Assembly (NCBI GenBank): GCA_964247055.1
Contig: OZ176055.1
Location: forward strand, 2,852,001-2,916,000
Direction of reading: 5' to 3'
Source: Paragordius varius
Lineage: Eukaryota; Nematomorpha
Length of the DNA: 64,000 nucleotides
The notes beneath the pieces were generated by a model. That model searched no databases. It saw nothing but the letters and a program-made list of their open reading frames with translations, and was not told the DNA's origin. The translations under genes and the position numbers were made by a program. Shown piece by piece: positions 47,519-59,176 of the stretch; within the stretch, counting starts at the first letter, position 1, and every line of letters begins with the position of its first letter.

Positions 47519-49640
47519 TCTATATATTTAGAAAAATGGAAAATGCTGGCTTTGTGATCTGGTACCGGAAAACCGGTAGACCCAATCGAATCCAAATATC
47601 GAAAAAAATATAATCATTAAATGTCCCGACAATAGCTTCGCCCTTTTTTAAAAATCGGCTCCCAATTCGGGCCCACCCCGTGTAAAAAACGGGTTGAGAC
47701 AATTTTCCGGAGAACGTGTTGGACCATTCAATTTCAAATATGATTTTTTTTTACTTATTTTCGATTGCGCCGAACATAGTCGACTCACTTTTTTGATTTA
47801 CGCCCTCTTTTTACGCTACCCCCGTATAATGCCATTTTTTAAAAAACAAAGTTTACAAAAATAATTTTTTAAATCTATTTTTCGCCATAGGTATGAGAAC
47901 GTAAAAATTCAATATGGATTCCACGTATTCCCTGTTAAAAGGCAAAAATTTTAGTCAAGCGTTTCTTTGATGATAGCTGCTGAGTAAGGGGCTACCCGCT
48001 AAAAACTGACCCGTCATATCGAAATAGCGTGCCTATGGGGCTAAATTTCAGAAAACCTATCAGGCCATATGAGTTCAATAGCTGCTTAAAATATTACCCG
48101 TAACAAGGCAAAAATTTAGGTCGTGCGGTTTTAAAACTAGCCGTTTATTAAGCCCTTCACGCCCTGATAAAGGCGCCACCATAGGCAGAATTTTTATTTT
48201 GAGGCAATTTTTGCAAAAACTAATGAGAGCATATGGAATCAATCATGATTCCAGGTATCCGTAAAAGGGCAAAAATTTTAAACAAGCGCTTTTTTGTATC
48301 AGCCTATGGGTAGTGAGCTACCCCCTTAAAACTGCGCTGCCATATCGAAATTGCGTTGTTTAGGAGTTAATTTTCAGAAAACATATCAGGCCACATAGGT
48401 CTATTAAGGGCCTGAAATATTACCCGTAAAAGGGCAAAAATTTAAGTCGAGCGATTTTTTAAATTTGCCGTTAGGTCTTTACGGCCTAAAAAATGCGCTA
48501 TCATTGAACTATTATTTAGTTTTGAAGCCATTCTTCCAAAAAGGAATACGAACATATGGAATAATTGGTGATTCTAGGTATTCCCCTATAAAGGCAAAAT
48601 TTTTATCGAACGTCTTTTTTATATTGGCTTCTGGAAAGGGGGCTACCCGCCTATAATTGCGCCACCATATGGAGACAGCGATACTTTGGAGGCAAATTTT
48701 AATAAACTTATCAGGCCATATGAGTTTAATAAGGGTTTGAAATATTAACCGTAAAGAGGCATAAATTTAAGTAGAGCGGTTTTATTCAAATACCCCTTAA
48801 TTAGGCCCAAAAATGAGCCACCATAGAATGACTTTTTGGTTTTGAGGCAATTTTTCGAAAATCCCACGAGAGCATATGGAATTCATGATTCCAGGTATTA
48901 CCAAAATTAAGGAAAAAATATAAATCAAGCGTTTTTTTCGCCCCTGGTTAGAGGGCTACCTGCGTAAAACTGCGTCACTATATCGATACAGCATAGCTTT
49001 GGAGCCAAATTTCAGAAAACCTATGAGACTCTGTGAGTTCTTATTACCCCCTAAAAAACAAATATTTTAGTATAGGGGCTTATTTTAATGAGACGCTAAG
49101 TTTTACGCCCTAAAAAATGCGCCGCCATTGAAATATTTTTTAGTTAAGCTTTATTTTTAAAAATTTAGAGGAACATATGGAACCCAATTCCACATATTCC
49201 CCATATAAAGGCAAAAATTTGCCCAACTCTTTTTTTATACCTGCCACTGGATAAGGAGCTACCCGTCAAAAACTGCGCCATTAGATAAAAATTGCGTTGT
49301 TTTGGAGCTAATTTACAGAAAATTTATCCATATGAGCTCATGCTTGAAATATCACCCGTAACTAGGTAAATGGTCAGGCGTTTCTTATTAGCAGTTAATT
49401 TGGGGCCTTTCTGCCCTAATACGCCATCATATAACGATTATTTAGTGTTGAGATATTTTTCAACATGAGACGATGGTAACAAAGATGATTCCAAATATTT
49501 GCCCTACAAAGGCAAAATTAACTCAGCGCTTTTTCCATATAGGTCTATGGGTAGGGGTCTGCCGGTTTAAAACTGAGACGCCAACAAAAATGGCGCGGTG
49601 GAGCTAATTTTCAAAAAACTTAAGAAGCCATGCGAGCTCA
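47519..49640 (+). mobile_element. Old Helitron with a diverged tandem-repeat interior
   Basis: The 5' end TCTATATATTTAGAAAAATG, preceded by A, is followed by about 470 bp of body like the young arrays. From about 47990 the DNA becomes a diverged tandem array of roughly 310-bp units. The GCTACCYGC-like box recurs near 47990, 48318, 48641, 48954, 49258 and 49556. No hairpin/CTAG end was found, so the 3' end is lost or too decayed. Confidence 0.7.
47990..49640 (+). repeat. Degenerate ~310-bp tandem repeat within the old Helitron
   Basis: Each unit has GCTACCCGC, CCATATCGAAATwGCG, AGAAAACCTATCAGGCCATA, GGCAAAAATTT, a GCGCCACCAT block, GAGCATATGGAAT and a second GGCAAAAATTT. Spacing falls from about 328 to 298 bp along the array. 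The GGCAAAAATTTTAGTCAAGC block and the GCTACCCGCTAAAAACTGA block are also part of the young Helitron body. Confidence 0.65.
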
Positions 49641-50289
49641 GTTAAACACATTTCTGGGGTTGTATTATATCTTTCTTTTCTAGACCATAAATAATTTACT
49701 TTTTATATCCCTTCATCCCAGCTGTCTGAACAAAATTTCAAAATAAAACTTTAAACCATGATTTCGTAAATGAAATCTTAAACTAAATCCAATGATAATT
49801 GAATATTAACTTTAATAAGGGACAGTTTAAATATGGTCAATTTAGAGTAAACAATATTTTAGCCTCACAAACACATAAAAGAATAATTAAAGACATTTTT
49901 CCATTAACTATGTTTTTTATTATTTTTTATCTCCTGCAAATAATTAGGAATAATTATCGGTGAGACTACGTCACAGCGAAGCGTGACAGGTAGTGGCGGA
50001 ACCCCCCCAAAAAAATCGTTTGCAGTTTTTTTCACCTGCATCTCTTAGATTTGTAAAGAAATAATATATTTAAAAAGAATAATATTTACATGACCTGGCA
50101 TTCTGATACTAAAATGTTGCTTTCCTGGTATTTTATATATGATACTTAGTGCCCACCTGCCCATCCCAACCACCGCCTTCCTTAATCTTAAGGTTTATTT
50201 TTAGAGTTTAAAATAATTAAATAACTTATTAAGAGCATGTATTAACAGAAAATCATGTTTAAAAATTAATTTTCTTGTTTTTGCGTGAG

Positions 50290-50585
50290 CATATTTTCTA
50301 ATTATATCTTTTTTTATCAATTTGATCCGCCATCTCTGCTTAGATTGCTAGTAACGATAAATTGCTCAATTTTCAGCCATCGTGCTTCTAATATTTTTTA
50401 AATATTTTTAACTTTGAGAGTGAACGTTCCGCTGCAGCAACCGTAACTGGTAAAGAAAACAATAATAATACTGTTATAACTTCATCACAACTGGCTAATA
50501 GCTCTGCAAATTGCCTGGTATTGTAAATTTGTGCGATCTCTTCCTTAAGCGATAAACCATGACGTGCTGTCACTAATATGGGCAT
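50290..50585 (-). pseudogene. hAT transposase C-terminal (dimerisation) remnant
   Basis: The minus-strand frame starting at 50585 reads through LLLFSLPVTVAAAERSLSKL then KIFKKY. This is the hAT dimerisation motif (family form LPVTVAxAERSFSKLKxIKxYLRS). Degenerate continuation (KLSNLSLLAI, then ADQIDKKRYN) resembles the ZMYM1/hAT tail RLxNLAxLSIExExA. The rest of the transposase is not recognisable. Confidence 0.8.
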
Positions 50586-50886
50586 AATTATGAAAACCTA
50601 TTTTATTATAAAGAATTAATTCCTAGTTCATAAATGGGACAGCTTGTTTAGTAAAGCTTTCTCTATTTCGCTCGCCTGCATCCTCACATATTTTGTTTTT
50701 CTTATCCACACATTGTCAAAATATGCGCAGAATACGGGTAGGAATAGCAGCGGGCAAACTTCTTAAACCTAAACTAATTGCTAAAAGTTATATTTTCGGA
50801 ATTCGCATAGATAAAATTTTGACAGCTGTTTAGTCAAAATAATAAAATATTTTTTATGGTAATATGGCTTTTTGAAATTATAATAA

Positions 50887-50974
50887 CAGCGCTTCAAACC
50901 GGTCCCAAAAAATGGAACTAGAACCTGTCTCTAATTTAAAAATGAAACAGGAATCAGTTCCGGTTCGAAGGCCT
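50887..50974. mobile_element. Short AACCGG-family hAT MITE nested in the hAT element
   Basis: The left tip is CAGCGCTTCAAACCGG and the right tip, inverted, is CAGGCCTTCGAACCGGAAC. 88 bp, of the same end style as 26578-27357 and 45365-46430. Target duplication unclear. Confidence 0.55.
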
Positions 50975-51220
50975 GATAAATATGTATAAATGTACTAATT
51001 AAATGGAATATGAATGTGCGGACCGCTAAGAATTTTAAATTTTGAGAATGGCCCGCTGAAAAAAATTGCCTACCTCTGTTTTTGTGTGTGGTGAAAGTTT
51101 ATCAAAAATTTTATGTTTTCGAACAAAAAATAAATTTGAACATGCATCAAAGGTTTAAATAAAAAAACAATGCACATTAATGGATACGAGCTAACAAATG
51201 TTGACCAATTCACTTTACAG

Positions 51221-51350
51221 TAAAGTATGTGAAATAACAATCATTTTGTAAAATTTAAACAAATTTTATTCACAATGTATGCATTGAAAAACATTTTCTT
51301 TACAAATTTATTGTTATTTCTCATATTTTGCTGTAATATGAATAGCCAAC
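51221..51350. mobile_element. Small TTTACAG MITE, copy 2
   Basis: Ends TTTACAGTAAAGTATGTGAA and, inverted, TTACAGCAAAATATGAGAAA, about 130 bp. A related short copy lies at 1887-1972. Confidence 0.6.
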
Positions 51351-52152
51351 ATTAATGTGAGTTTGCCTGCATTAAATTGCATATTGTATAAATAAATTAA
51401 AATTATACTTGTTAGAGAATATTGTTATGATGAATGTTTTTCTTTTTTCCCTCTTTTTTTAGTAAAACTTCCAAATTACTAAAGGGACAAACAATATCAT
51501 TATGGCTAAATTTGATGGATAGTGAAAACAATGCATTTTTTGTTCTTTATTCCTTTTACTCAATAATATTAAAATTTACATGAACCCATATTCTCATAAT
51601 AATTAATTGTCTTTCACACTGCATAAAAAAATAAATTTTTACGCTATGTGAATATATTATTTTATGAGATTTTATTTGTGGTTATTTTAATTTAACAGAG
51701 GCAAAATACATCTGTCAAAATTTTGTGAATTCTCATAAAATTATCATACTATAATTTTTAATAACAAAATAATTTAGGACTTGAAAATTTATTTACACTT
51801 AATTTTTGGTGTCAACTATCAAGCTAAACTCATTTTCACTGGAGAGAATTTAAAGGTCTTAGTTATTAACTTATAATACCGCTTTTGAGATAGTGAAAAA
51901 ATTCATCTTTTCGCTTTTTTTCCTTTCAATCAATAATAATTCTCTTTATATTTGCCAGTATACTTCCATCAGGCAATCATTACTTATATATCTGTAAATA
52001 AAAAAAAGGTAATAAATTTTAGCCCTTCCTGCTAAATAAAAAGGTGGCCCGAATTTAATATAAATAATAAAAAAGGGCTGTTTTGCCTTGGGCCCCCCCC
52101 CCCCCCCGCACTGCTACCCCTAGCTCTTCGTAGTTTCGCCACTGGTGACAGG

Positions 52153-53304
52153 GCCAGCTAGTACACTATAATTCCATGAGAAAAACAAGAAAATGTTACC
52201 GAAAACCATTTGTAAAAACATTAAACCAGAAGTATAATACTTTTTTGGAAAAAATATTAGGACTCGGAACCGGATCTGCCCACACCCGTTTTTTTTATCA
52301 ACCACAAAGAAAAAAGTGTAAAATAAACGGTTGATAATTATATTCTATTTTTGTTGTAAACATACATTTCGTTTAGTTTATTAGCTGAACGATTATTTAT
52401 TCCTCTAATTGTTATCTTTACACGAATTTTGCAAGAACTGTATTATTCTAACCTTTAGGCAATTATTTATTGCTATTTTTTATAATGGTATTAATTGACT
52501 TACGTTTTTTACAATTTATTATATTATGATTTAATTAATCTAAAAATATTTCATTTTAATAATTTTCTATGATTGCGAGCAAATTTCCAAAACTAAAAAT
52601 AATAGTGGCTAAAATGGTACACTAATTTTAGACGAATAAATTAATAGCGGCTAAAATGTAACCCTAATTTTAGCAGTCAAATAAATTAATAGCGAAAAAA
52701 ATCCATCAATTTTCGCTGCCAAAACGATCATGTAATTTTTTATAAAAAGTTAAAGATATCCAATAGCTAAAAATTGTAGCAATTTATAAGAGAAAGCGTA
52801 CAAAAACGATTTGATTGTATGTTCATATTTTTGTGAGATCCCGCTGTTTATAGGTCGAGAATGCGGCTCATAAAGCTATCTGTGTTAGAAAGGCCTGACT
52901 CTTGACTCAAAAAATTTATTGGATGAGACATGATAAAATCGTTATTTATTCGCATGTAATTATTTGGTTAATTTGATGATAATTACATAGAACTTTATAA
53001 AAAATAATGACATCTAATATTATTACAATTTTTTCAAGTGCACAAAAAATAAATGAATAACTTTTTAAATCTACCATAAATTATAAAATAATAGTATTTA
53101 TAATTTTGCAAAGCATTGCAATTTTAAAATTTAATATCTAAGTGAAGGGTATTATCATACCGTTTGAATAGAGTAAGGTATGCTTTGATATGCAAATATA
53201 AGAAATTTATAAAAATAAAAGAATACTGTCAAAATTACACAGGTTACGTTTAAATATAATTAAATAATAATCATGCATTTATGTGTTTAAGTGATTTGAA
53301 TGTG
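52153..53304. other. 3' flank of secreted gene 1, with a segment repeated at 55900-56270
   Basis: 52570-53010 resembles 55900-56270 (blocks AATCCAT, GATCATGT, TAGGTCGA/AAATGCGGCT, TTATAAAGCT-like). This marks the 3' side of the tandem gene duplication. 52153-52570 is AT-rich with nothing recognised. Confidence 0.5.
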
Positions 53305-53771
53305 TTAACCCGAAGCCATGGTGCTGGCCGTACTTGCCGTTGAAGCCGTCGATGCTGTGGAGGCCGTACTTGCCGTTGAAGCCGTTGATGCTGTAGAGGC
53401 AGTACTTGCTGTACTTGCGGTACTTGCTGTACTTGCTGTACTAGCTGTGCTTGCAGTACTTGCTGTACTTAGAGTACTCGCAGTTCCACCAGCTAAGGTT
53501 GTTGCCCTTGATAGTGTGCTGGCTGTACTTAGCGTAGTAGAGGCTGGAGGGATTGGGGCTCTGCTTCGAGACACGCGTGGCAGGAAAGGTATGCGTGTCC
53601 TAGCTATAGGTCGGAGTGTCCTTCTGGTCCGCACTGTCCTCCGAAATAAACGGGTAGTAGTCCGCAACCGAGGTCGTCTGGCCGGAGTAGTCGTCCTAAT
53701 CACAGGTATTCGGCAAAAGGGGCGACACTTGTATGGGTTTCTTGGGCACTGACGCGCAACTGGCATACATC
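53305..53771 (-). CDS. Secreted STA-repeat protein 1, exon 2
   Basis: Exon 2 (acceptor AATAATAACAG) supplies residues 26-180 of a 180-residue protein: the Cys-rich head RCMPVARQCPRNPYKCRPFC (C-x6-C-x6-C-x3-C), an Arg/Thr/Pro-rich middle (RTTTRLFRRTVRTRRT... with an RTRR furin-like site), and from about residue 103 a Ser-Thr-Ala tail with about 16 STA triplets. The tail is suited to dense O-glycosylation. I do not recognise a family; a glue, silk, mucin or saliva-type secretion is plausible. The stop is TAA at the left edge. Confidence 0.8.
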
Positions 53772-53846
53772 CTGTTATTATTACAAATACATACATGAAT
53801 CATTCGTAATACTACAGTTAAGTAAAAATGTATAAAAAGGTTCTAC

Positions 53847-53922
53847 TTGTTCTTTGGGCATCGCTTCTCCACACTACAATTAGAGCTATAAGAGACAAAA
53901 GGAAAATTTTCACACACCACAT
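53847..53922 (-). CDS. Secreted STA-repeat protein 1, exon 1 (signal peptide)
   Basis: 76-nt exon: MWCVKIFLLSLIALIVVWRS then DAQRT, ending phase 1 at a GTAGAA donor. It is a textbook signal peptide, with cleavage probably after residue 22. It joins exon 2 across a 75-bp intron to give QRT-RCMPVARQ. The paralog at 59177-59252 has the same length, phase and splice position, which confirms the model. Confidence 0.85.
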
Positions 53923-54099
53923 TAAATTAGGAAAAATCTGCAAAAGTAATATTCGACTAAAAATGTTTAATATTTTATATTATATGTTTAATTACCGAAA
54001 TATTTGGCTAACAACTTAATATTATTTTCGCATATTTGAATATAAATAGACTATTATGACTTATATTGCTATAAATATATTGGCCAAATCGCAAAATTT

Positions 54100-54360
54100 C
54101 TTATCGTGACCTTGATGAGCAATTAGCAATATTATTAGAAAAACGATGAACAATTAACTATTTATGATCCGAATATTCGGTTGGATATTTATGACAAAAT
54201 ATTTTTTTGATTTATGTTAATGACCGGTTAAACGAATAAAGAGAAATAAACATTCGTCCGACAATATAAAAGTTGAAGACTAATTGTCAAAACATATATG
54301 TACTTTTTGCCAAGGTCATATCAAAGGTATTATAAGCAACGCAACCATATTTACCACTTT
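54100..54360 (-). promoter_or_regulatory. Conserved upstream block of secreted gene 1
   Basis: 54265-54355 is nearly identical to 59551-59640 upstream of the paralog, in DNA that is otherwise diverged. It contains CCAAGGTCA (54310-54318), a nuclear-receptor monomer site of FTZ-F1 type (YCAAGGYCA). TGACCTTG at 54107-54114 is conserved too. TATA-like TTTATATT and CTTATAATA lie in the block. Promoter function is inferred from conservation and position 5' of the ATG. Confidence 0.5.
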
Positions 54361-56271
54361 TTATGAGTAATTGATCACATGCATCGGTTAGTATTTAATA
54401 TTATATGGATTAATTAATATATGCTAAGTTAGGTTTTAAATATTTACCACTGTAAATTTATTAATTTTACCCAATGAATTTAATAATCAAAGTTTCTCTG
54501 AAATGCATGTATGATATGTTCATGCGTTAAAATCTTATCAAAATGTCTATTTCTAAACATAATATTATCCCTATTTGTTATTTTGGAAGGCCTTTCTTTT
54601 TACTTTGTAGTTTGTATTAGGAAACGTCTTAAAGTTTTACCAGGTGTAGTTCTTAAGTCATAATCGGTTTGACTAAGGAAGTAGGCAGCGTAAAGTAAGC
54701 AAACGATTAATTTGACCCAAACGCCATTTTGTTCATCTGACATTAATTGACGAACTAAGTTGAGTCAGCCAAAATGTAGCTTATTTAGTAATCGTCGATT
54801 GTGCCTAATGACATTTGCGGAACGCAACGTTTTTCTATACCTAAAGAAAAAGGATGTTGAAGATTTATGATAATATTAAAAGAATAAATAGTATGTGGAG
54901 AATCATTTTTAATTCATAACTCTCATAGTATTGATACCGAAACTGTGGTCCAGAAAAATTTAGAGGTGATACCAAAAAAATATTTACATATTTCTTAATT
55001 TGCTAAAAACATTTTTATGTGTTGTTTTAATTTTATAAAAGTTTTCGAAACTTTGTATTAGTTGGTTGATATCACATAGAGAATATCATATTTTTTAGTT
55101 TTTAATACATTTTGCATCTTTAATTAAACCTCCTCTTCAAAACCTAAGCAAACAAAATTCATAATCATAGAATTTGAAATATTGTTGTAGTTGTTGCTAA
55201 GATCTATTCAGACTTGCTAGAACATTGAAAGTATTACTTTTCCATTCATTGCGAAAACAATATCTGGCGTTTAGTTATGCCATGGAAGATATAAAATAAA
55301 ATTTATTGCAGGGATGGATGTCTTAGTTTTTGTGAGCCGGAACAACTATTTTTAAACCGTTTTAATATGATGAGAGATTAAAACCCGTTTAACCCAAAAT
55401 TTTAATTAAGTTGTGAAGCGTAGTAAAAATAATTGCATGATACGTGTACATAAAAAGGCTAGCACTGTCCCATGGCCTTTTTAGTGCCCATTTGTAGCTT
55501 GACGCATAAATGATCATACATTTCAAATAAGTTTTATGTATTTTGGATTAATTTGAACATCCGGAAAACATGCCACTCCCTTTTCGCCATATAAGCTTTT
55601 ACTTAAATTTTGATACCATTTAACAACGTTTGCCAGTATCGAATTGCAACCACTATCTTAGCAGGTCCAACCCAACCACAGTCTTGAATATTAAATGGTA
55701 TAGGACGGTGTATAAAAAAACCTCCTCAAACTTTATTTTGTTAATCTGAGTATTTCGAAAAGTCCTATTTTTTGTGCGAAATAACCTAAATTTTTGTGTA
55801 ACATTATTTTTTAACACCAAAAAAATTAAAAAGATTATTTAATATTTTTAAAGCTTTACAGAATAAATTAAGATGAAACTGATAAAATATCCGAAGTAAT
55901 TGACGAATTTCCTATAATTATTAATATAATGATTTAATCTAATAAACATATAATTCATTTGATCATTTCCAGAAAAATATTAAGTTTAAAAAATCCAATA
56001 TTTTATATTGAATAAATGATTAAATGTCATAATAAATTTAGCAGACGAATAAAATCCATTAATCGATTGTCAAAATGATCATGTGATTTTTATACAAAAT
56101 AAGATTTATATCAATTTTTTGCGTGCCGCCCACCGTTTTTTAGGTCGAAAATGCGGCTTATTAAGCTTTTTGCATAGCACTGCTGAATTAAATATTGAAT
56201 ATAGTATATTTTAGAAAATAAAATCATGTGGAATCATTTATTATTTAATTTATATATGATGGCTTCCAACA
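54361..56271. other. Spacer between duplicated genes
   Basis: 54550-54880 keeps weak similarity to 59850-60150 (for example GAAAAAGGATGTTGAA against GAAAAAGCTGTTGAA), so the duplication extends this far. 55900-56271 is similar to 52570-53010. The middle, 54900-55900, is unique AT-rich DNA with no gene seen. Confidence 0.5.
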
Positions 56272-56280
56272 TTATTGTAT

Positions 56281-57754
56281 ACGAGTCACTTTTTTGATTT
56301 AGGCCCTCTTTTTACCCGCTACCCCCGTAAAATGCCACCTTTTTCAAAAAACAAAGTCCACAAAAATAATTTTTTAAATCGATTTTTCGCCCTAGGTATG
56401 AGACCGTAAAAATTCAATAAAGATTCCACGTATTCCCTGTTAAAAGGCAAAAATTTTAGTCCACCGTTTATTTTATGATAGCTGCTGGGTAAGGAGCTAC
56501 CCGCTAAAAACTGATTTTTCATATAACTTTGTGATCTGTTTCCGGAAAACCGGTGATCCCATTCAAATCCAAACATCGAAAAAATATAATCATTAATGAA
56601 TGCCCCGACAATAGTTTCGCCCTTTTTTTGGAATTAGGTCCCCAGTTCGGGCCCACCCCGTGTGAAAAATGGGTTAGGTCAATTTTTTGGAGAACGTGTT
56701 GGACCATTCAATTTCAAATATGAATTTTACATATTTTTGATCGCGCTGAACATAGTCGAGTCACTTTTTTGATTTAGGCCCTCTTTTTACCCGCTACCCC
56801 CGTAAAATGCCATTTTTTCAAAAAAAACAAAGTCCACAAAAATATTTTTTTGATTGTATTTTTTTGCCCACGGTATGAGACTGTAAAAGATCGAGAAAGA
56901 TTTTTCGTATTGCCTGTTAAAAGGCAAAAATTTTAGTCAAGCGTTTCTTTGATGATAGATGCTGAGTAAGGAGTATCTATCATATGTATAGCATGTTAAA
57001 AGATAGGATATTAATACATTATTTATGGTAACCTATATATTTATAAAAATGGAAAATGCTGGCCTGGTACAGGAAAACCGGTAGACCCAATCAAATCCAA
57101 ATATCGAAAAAATATAATCATTAATAAATGTCCCGACAATAGCTTCGCCTTTTTTTTGAAATAGGCCCCCAGTTCGGGCCCACCCCGTATGAAAAACGGG
57201 TTTTTTTGAAAACAGAAGTCCACAAAAATCGTGTTTTTGTAACAATTTTCCGGAGAATGCGTAGGTCCATTCAATTTCAAATATAATTTTTTTTACTTAA
57301 TTTTGATTGCGCTGAACATAGTCGAGTCACTTTTTTGATTTAGGCCCTCTTTTTACCCGCTACCCCCGTAAAATGCCACCTTTTTCAAAAAAAAACAAAG
57401 TCCACAAAAATATTTTTTTGATTGTATTTTTTTGCCCACGGTATGAGACTGTAAAAATTCGAGAAAGATTTTTCGTATTGCCTGTTAAAAGGCAAAAATT
57501 TTAGTCAAGCGTTTCTTTGATGATAGATGCTGAGTAAGGAGTATCTATCATATGCATAGCATGTTAAAAGATATATGGATATTAATACATTATTTATGGT
57601 AATCTATATATTTATAAAAATGGAAAATGCTGGCTTTGTGATCTGGTACAGGAAAAACGGTAGACCCATTCAAATCCAAACTTCGAACCCCCCCCCCCCC
57701 TCCCCAGAAGTCCGAAGGACTTCCTCGGGCTGCGTAGCAGCACGAGAACGCTAG
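56281..57754 (+). mobile_element. Helitron array C between the duplicated genes
   Basis: It begins inside the body without a 5' TC terminus, then has internal 5' ends at about 57032 (first base changed to C) and 57603. It ends with hairpin GCTGCGTAGCAGC and CTAG at 57751-57754. A 9-bp direct repeat TTATTGTAT flanks it (56272-56280 and 57755-57763), which is unusual for Helitrons. Body modules match arrays A and B. No coding capacity. Confidence 0.82.
57603..57754 (+). mobile_element. Helitron terminal unit of array C
   Basis: 152 bp with 5' end TCTATATATTTATAAAAATG and 3' hairpin and CTAG. It has a poly-C tract in the middle and lacks a few bases between hairpin and CTAG compared with arrays A and B. 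Confidence 0.85.
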
Positions 57755-57763
57755 TTATTGTAT

Positions 57764-58606
57764 ATTTTTTAAGGTGAAAGATAAAGTTTAATAAAATGAA
57801 GAAAACCCCTTTAAAAGCTCTTATATCTGAAAATAAAAACATATATGGTAACCTATAGCCGGTAATAAAAAATGGCGTCAAAATTATATAATCAAGATTT
57901 TCGGGGATAAAATTCCCAAAATTAAAAATCTGAGATGATAGAACTTTTTTCTGCATCGAATGTATGGAAAAGTTTAACTTTTTGCGATATAGTGAATAAA
58001 CACTATATATAGAATTGATATTTTTTATAAACTCTACCGTAACAAGTTTTTATTATTCAAATTTGACGCCAAAGTGTGATTTTTTGCTTATATTTTTGTA
58101 AGTCTTTCTAAGACACTCCGAAAAAAATTGTAAAATCTTTATTGTTAAATTTTGTGTTTAGAATTATCCTTATGCTATATTTCAACATATAAAATTTAGT
58201 TCTCGCGTTTTCATCTATTGTATTTAATTTAATTTGGCCTAATATGCGATAAAAATGGGTTTTGATTAGGTTACAAAAAAAATTAAATTAATTTTTTTTC
58301 TAATATTTTAACCGCACATATCATTTCGATATTCATTGACCTGAAACTTTTAGCTATCTAATTATATATGATTCAATGACATTTATTTTTGCTTCGCACC
58401 AGCCACCCCATTAAAGTTACTATATTGATATATAAATCATATATAGTTAATATATCAATAATATTGCTAATTATAAAAATCTTAAAATGATATTTAAGGG
58501 TATATTCAGATACAACAAAGTATATAAAATCTTAAAGGTTAATTTGATTTGATCATAATTTAATAATCATGAATATGTATATTAGATTGATGTGATTCAG
58601 ATATAA
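57764..58606. other. 3' flank of secreted gene 2
   Basis: AT-rich; no gene or element recognised. It should contain the 3' UTR of the minus-strand gene. Confidence 0.45.
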
Positions 58607-59076
58607 TCAGCCCAAAGTGCTGGCCGTGGACATGGTTGAGGCCGTCGATGCTGTGGAGGCCGTACTTGCTGTACTTGCCGTTGACGCTGTCGATGCTGTA
58701 GAGGCCGTACTTGCTGTACTTGCTGTGCTTGCAGTGCTTGCGGTACTTGCCGTGCTTGCTGTACTTAAAGTACTCGCAGTTCCACCAGCTAAAGTTGTTG
58801 CACTTGATAGGGTGCTCGCTGTACTTAGCGTAGTAGAGGCTGGAGGGATTGGGGCCCTACTTCGAGACACGCGTGGCAGGAAAGGAATGCGGGTCCTAGC
58901 TATAGGTCGGGGTGTCCTTCTGGTCCGCACCGTCCTCCGAAATAAACGGGTGGTAGTCCGCAAACGGGGTTGCCTGGCCCGTGTTGTCGTGGTTCTAACT
59001 GCAGGAGCTGTTACTCGACAAAAGGGACGACATCTGTAAGGATTCTGTGGGCACTGACGCGCAACTGGCATACATC
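58607..59076 (-). CDS. Secreted STA-repeat protein 2, exon 2
   Basis: Paralog of 53305-53771 with the same layout: RCMPVARQCPQNPYRCRPFC head, Arg/Thr-rich middle (RTTTRLFRRTVRTRRTPRPI), a block identical to copy 1 (TRIPFLPRVSRSRAPIPPAS), and a Ser-Thr-Ala tail ending STMSTASTLG. Total protein 181 residues. Differences sit mainly just after the Cys head (VTAPAVRTTT replaces IPVIRTTT) and in the tail length, as expected for slippage in a 9-bp repeat. Confidence 0.8.
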
Positions 59077-59176
59077 CTGTTATTATGAACACATAAGTGA
59101 TTCGTTATAAGATTTGGTAAAAAATAAAAATAAAATCAATGTATTACAGTTAAGGTAGAAAAGTAAAAAATGTTAC

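Larger units (their letters stand above)
49983..52152. mobile_element. hAT transposon with 8-bp target duplication
   Basis: The element is 49991-52144, flanked by perfect 8-bp duplications GTGACAGG (49983-49990 and 52145-52152). The tips are TAGTGGCGGAAC on the left and, inverted, CAGTGGCGAAACTACG on the right, typical of hAT elements. A poly-C/G tract lies just inside the right end. A transposase remnant on the minus strand is described separately. Between 50887 and 50974 a short AACCGG-family MITE is nested; at about 51221-51350 there is another small inverted-repeat MITE. Confidence 0.88.

Noticed and set aside
53318-53752. Plus-strand frame of VLAVLAV repeats opposite secreted gene 1 (and 58617-59039 opposite gene 2)
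   Set aside because: Antisense shadow of the 9-bp STA repeat. The minus strand has the signal peptide, splice sites and paralog conservation.
53828-54019. Plus-strand 63-codon frame overlapping exon 1 of secreted gene 1
   Set aside because: Antisense shadow; the minus strand encodes the signal peptide, matched by the paralog.
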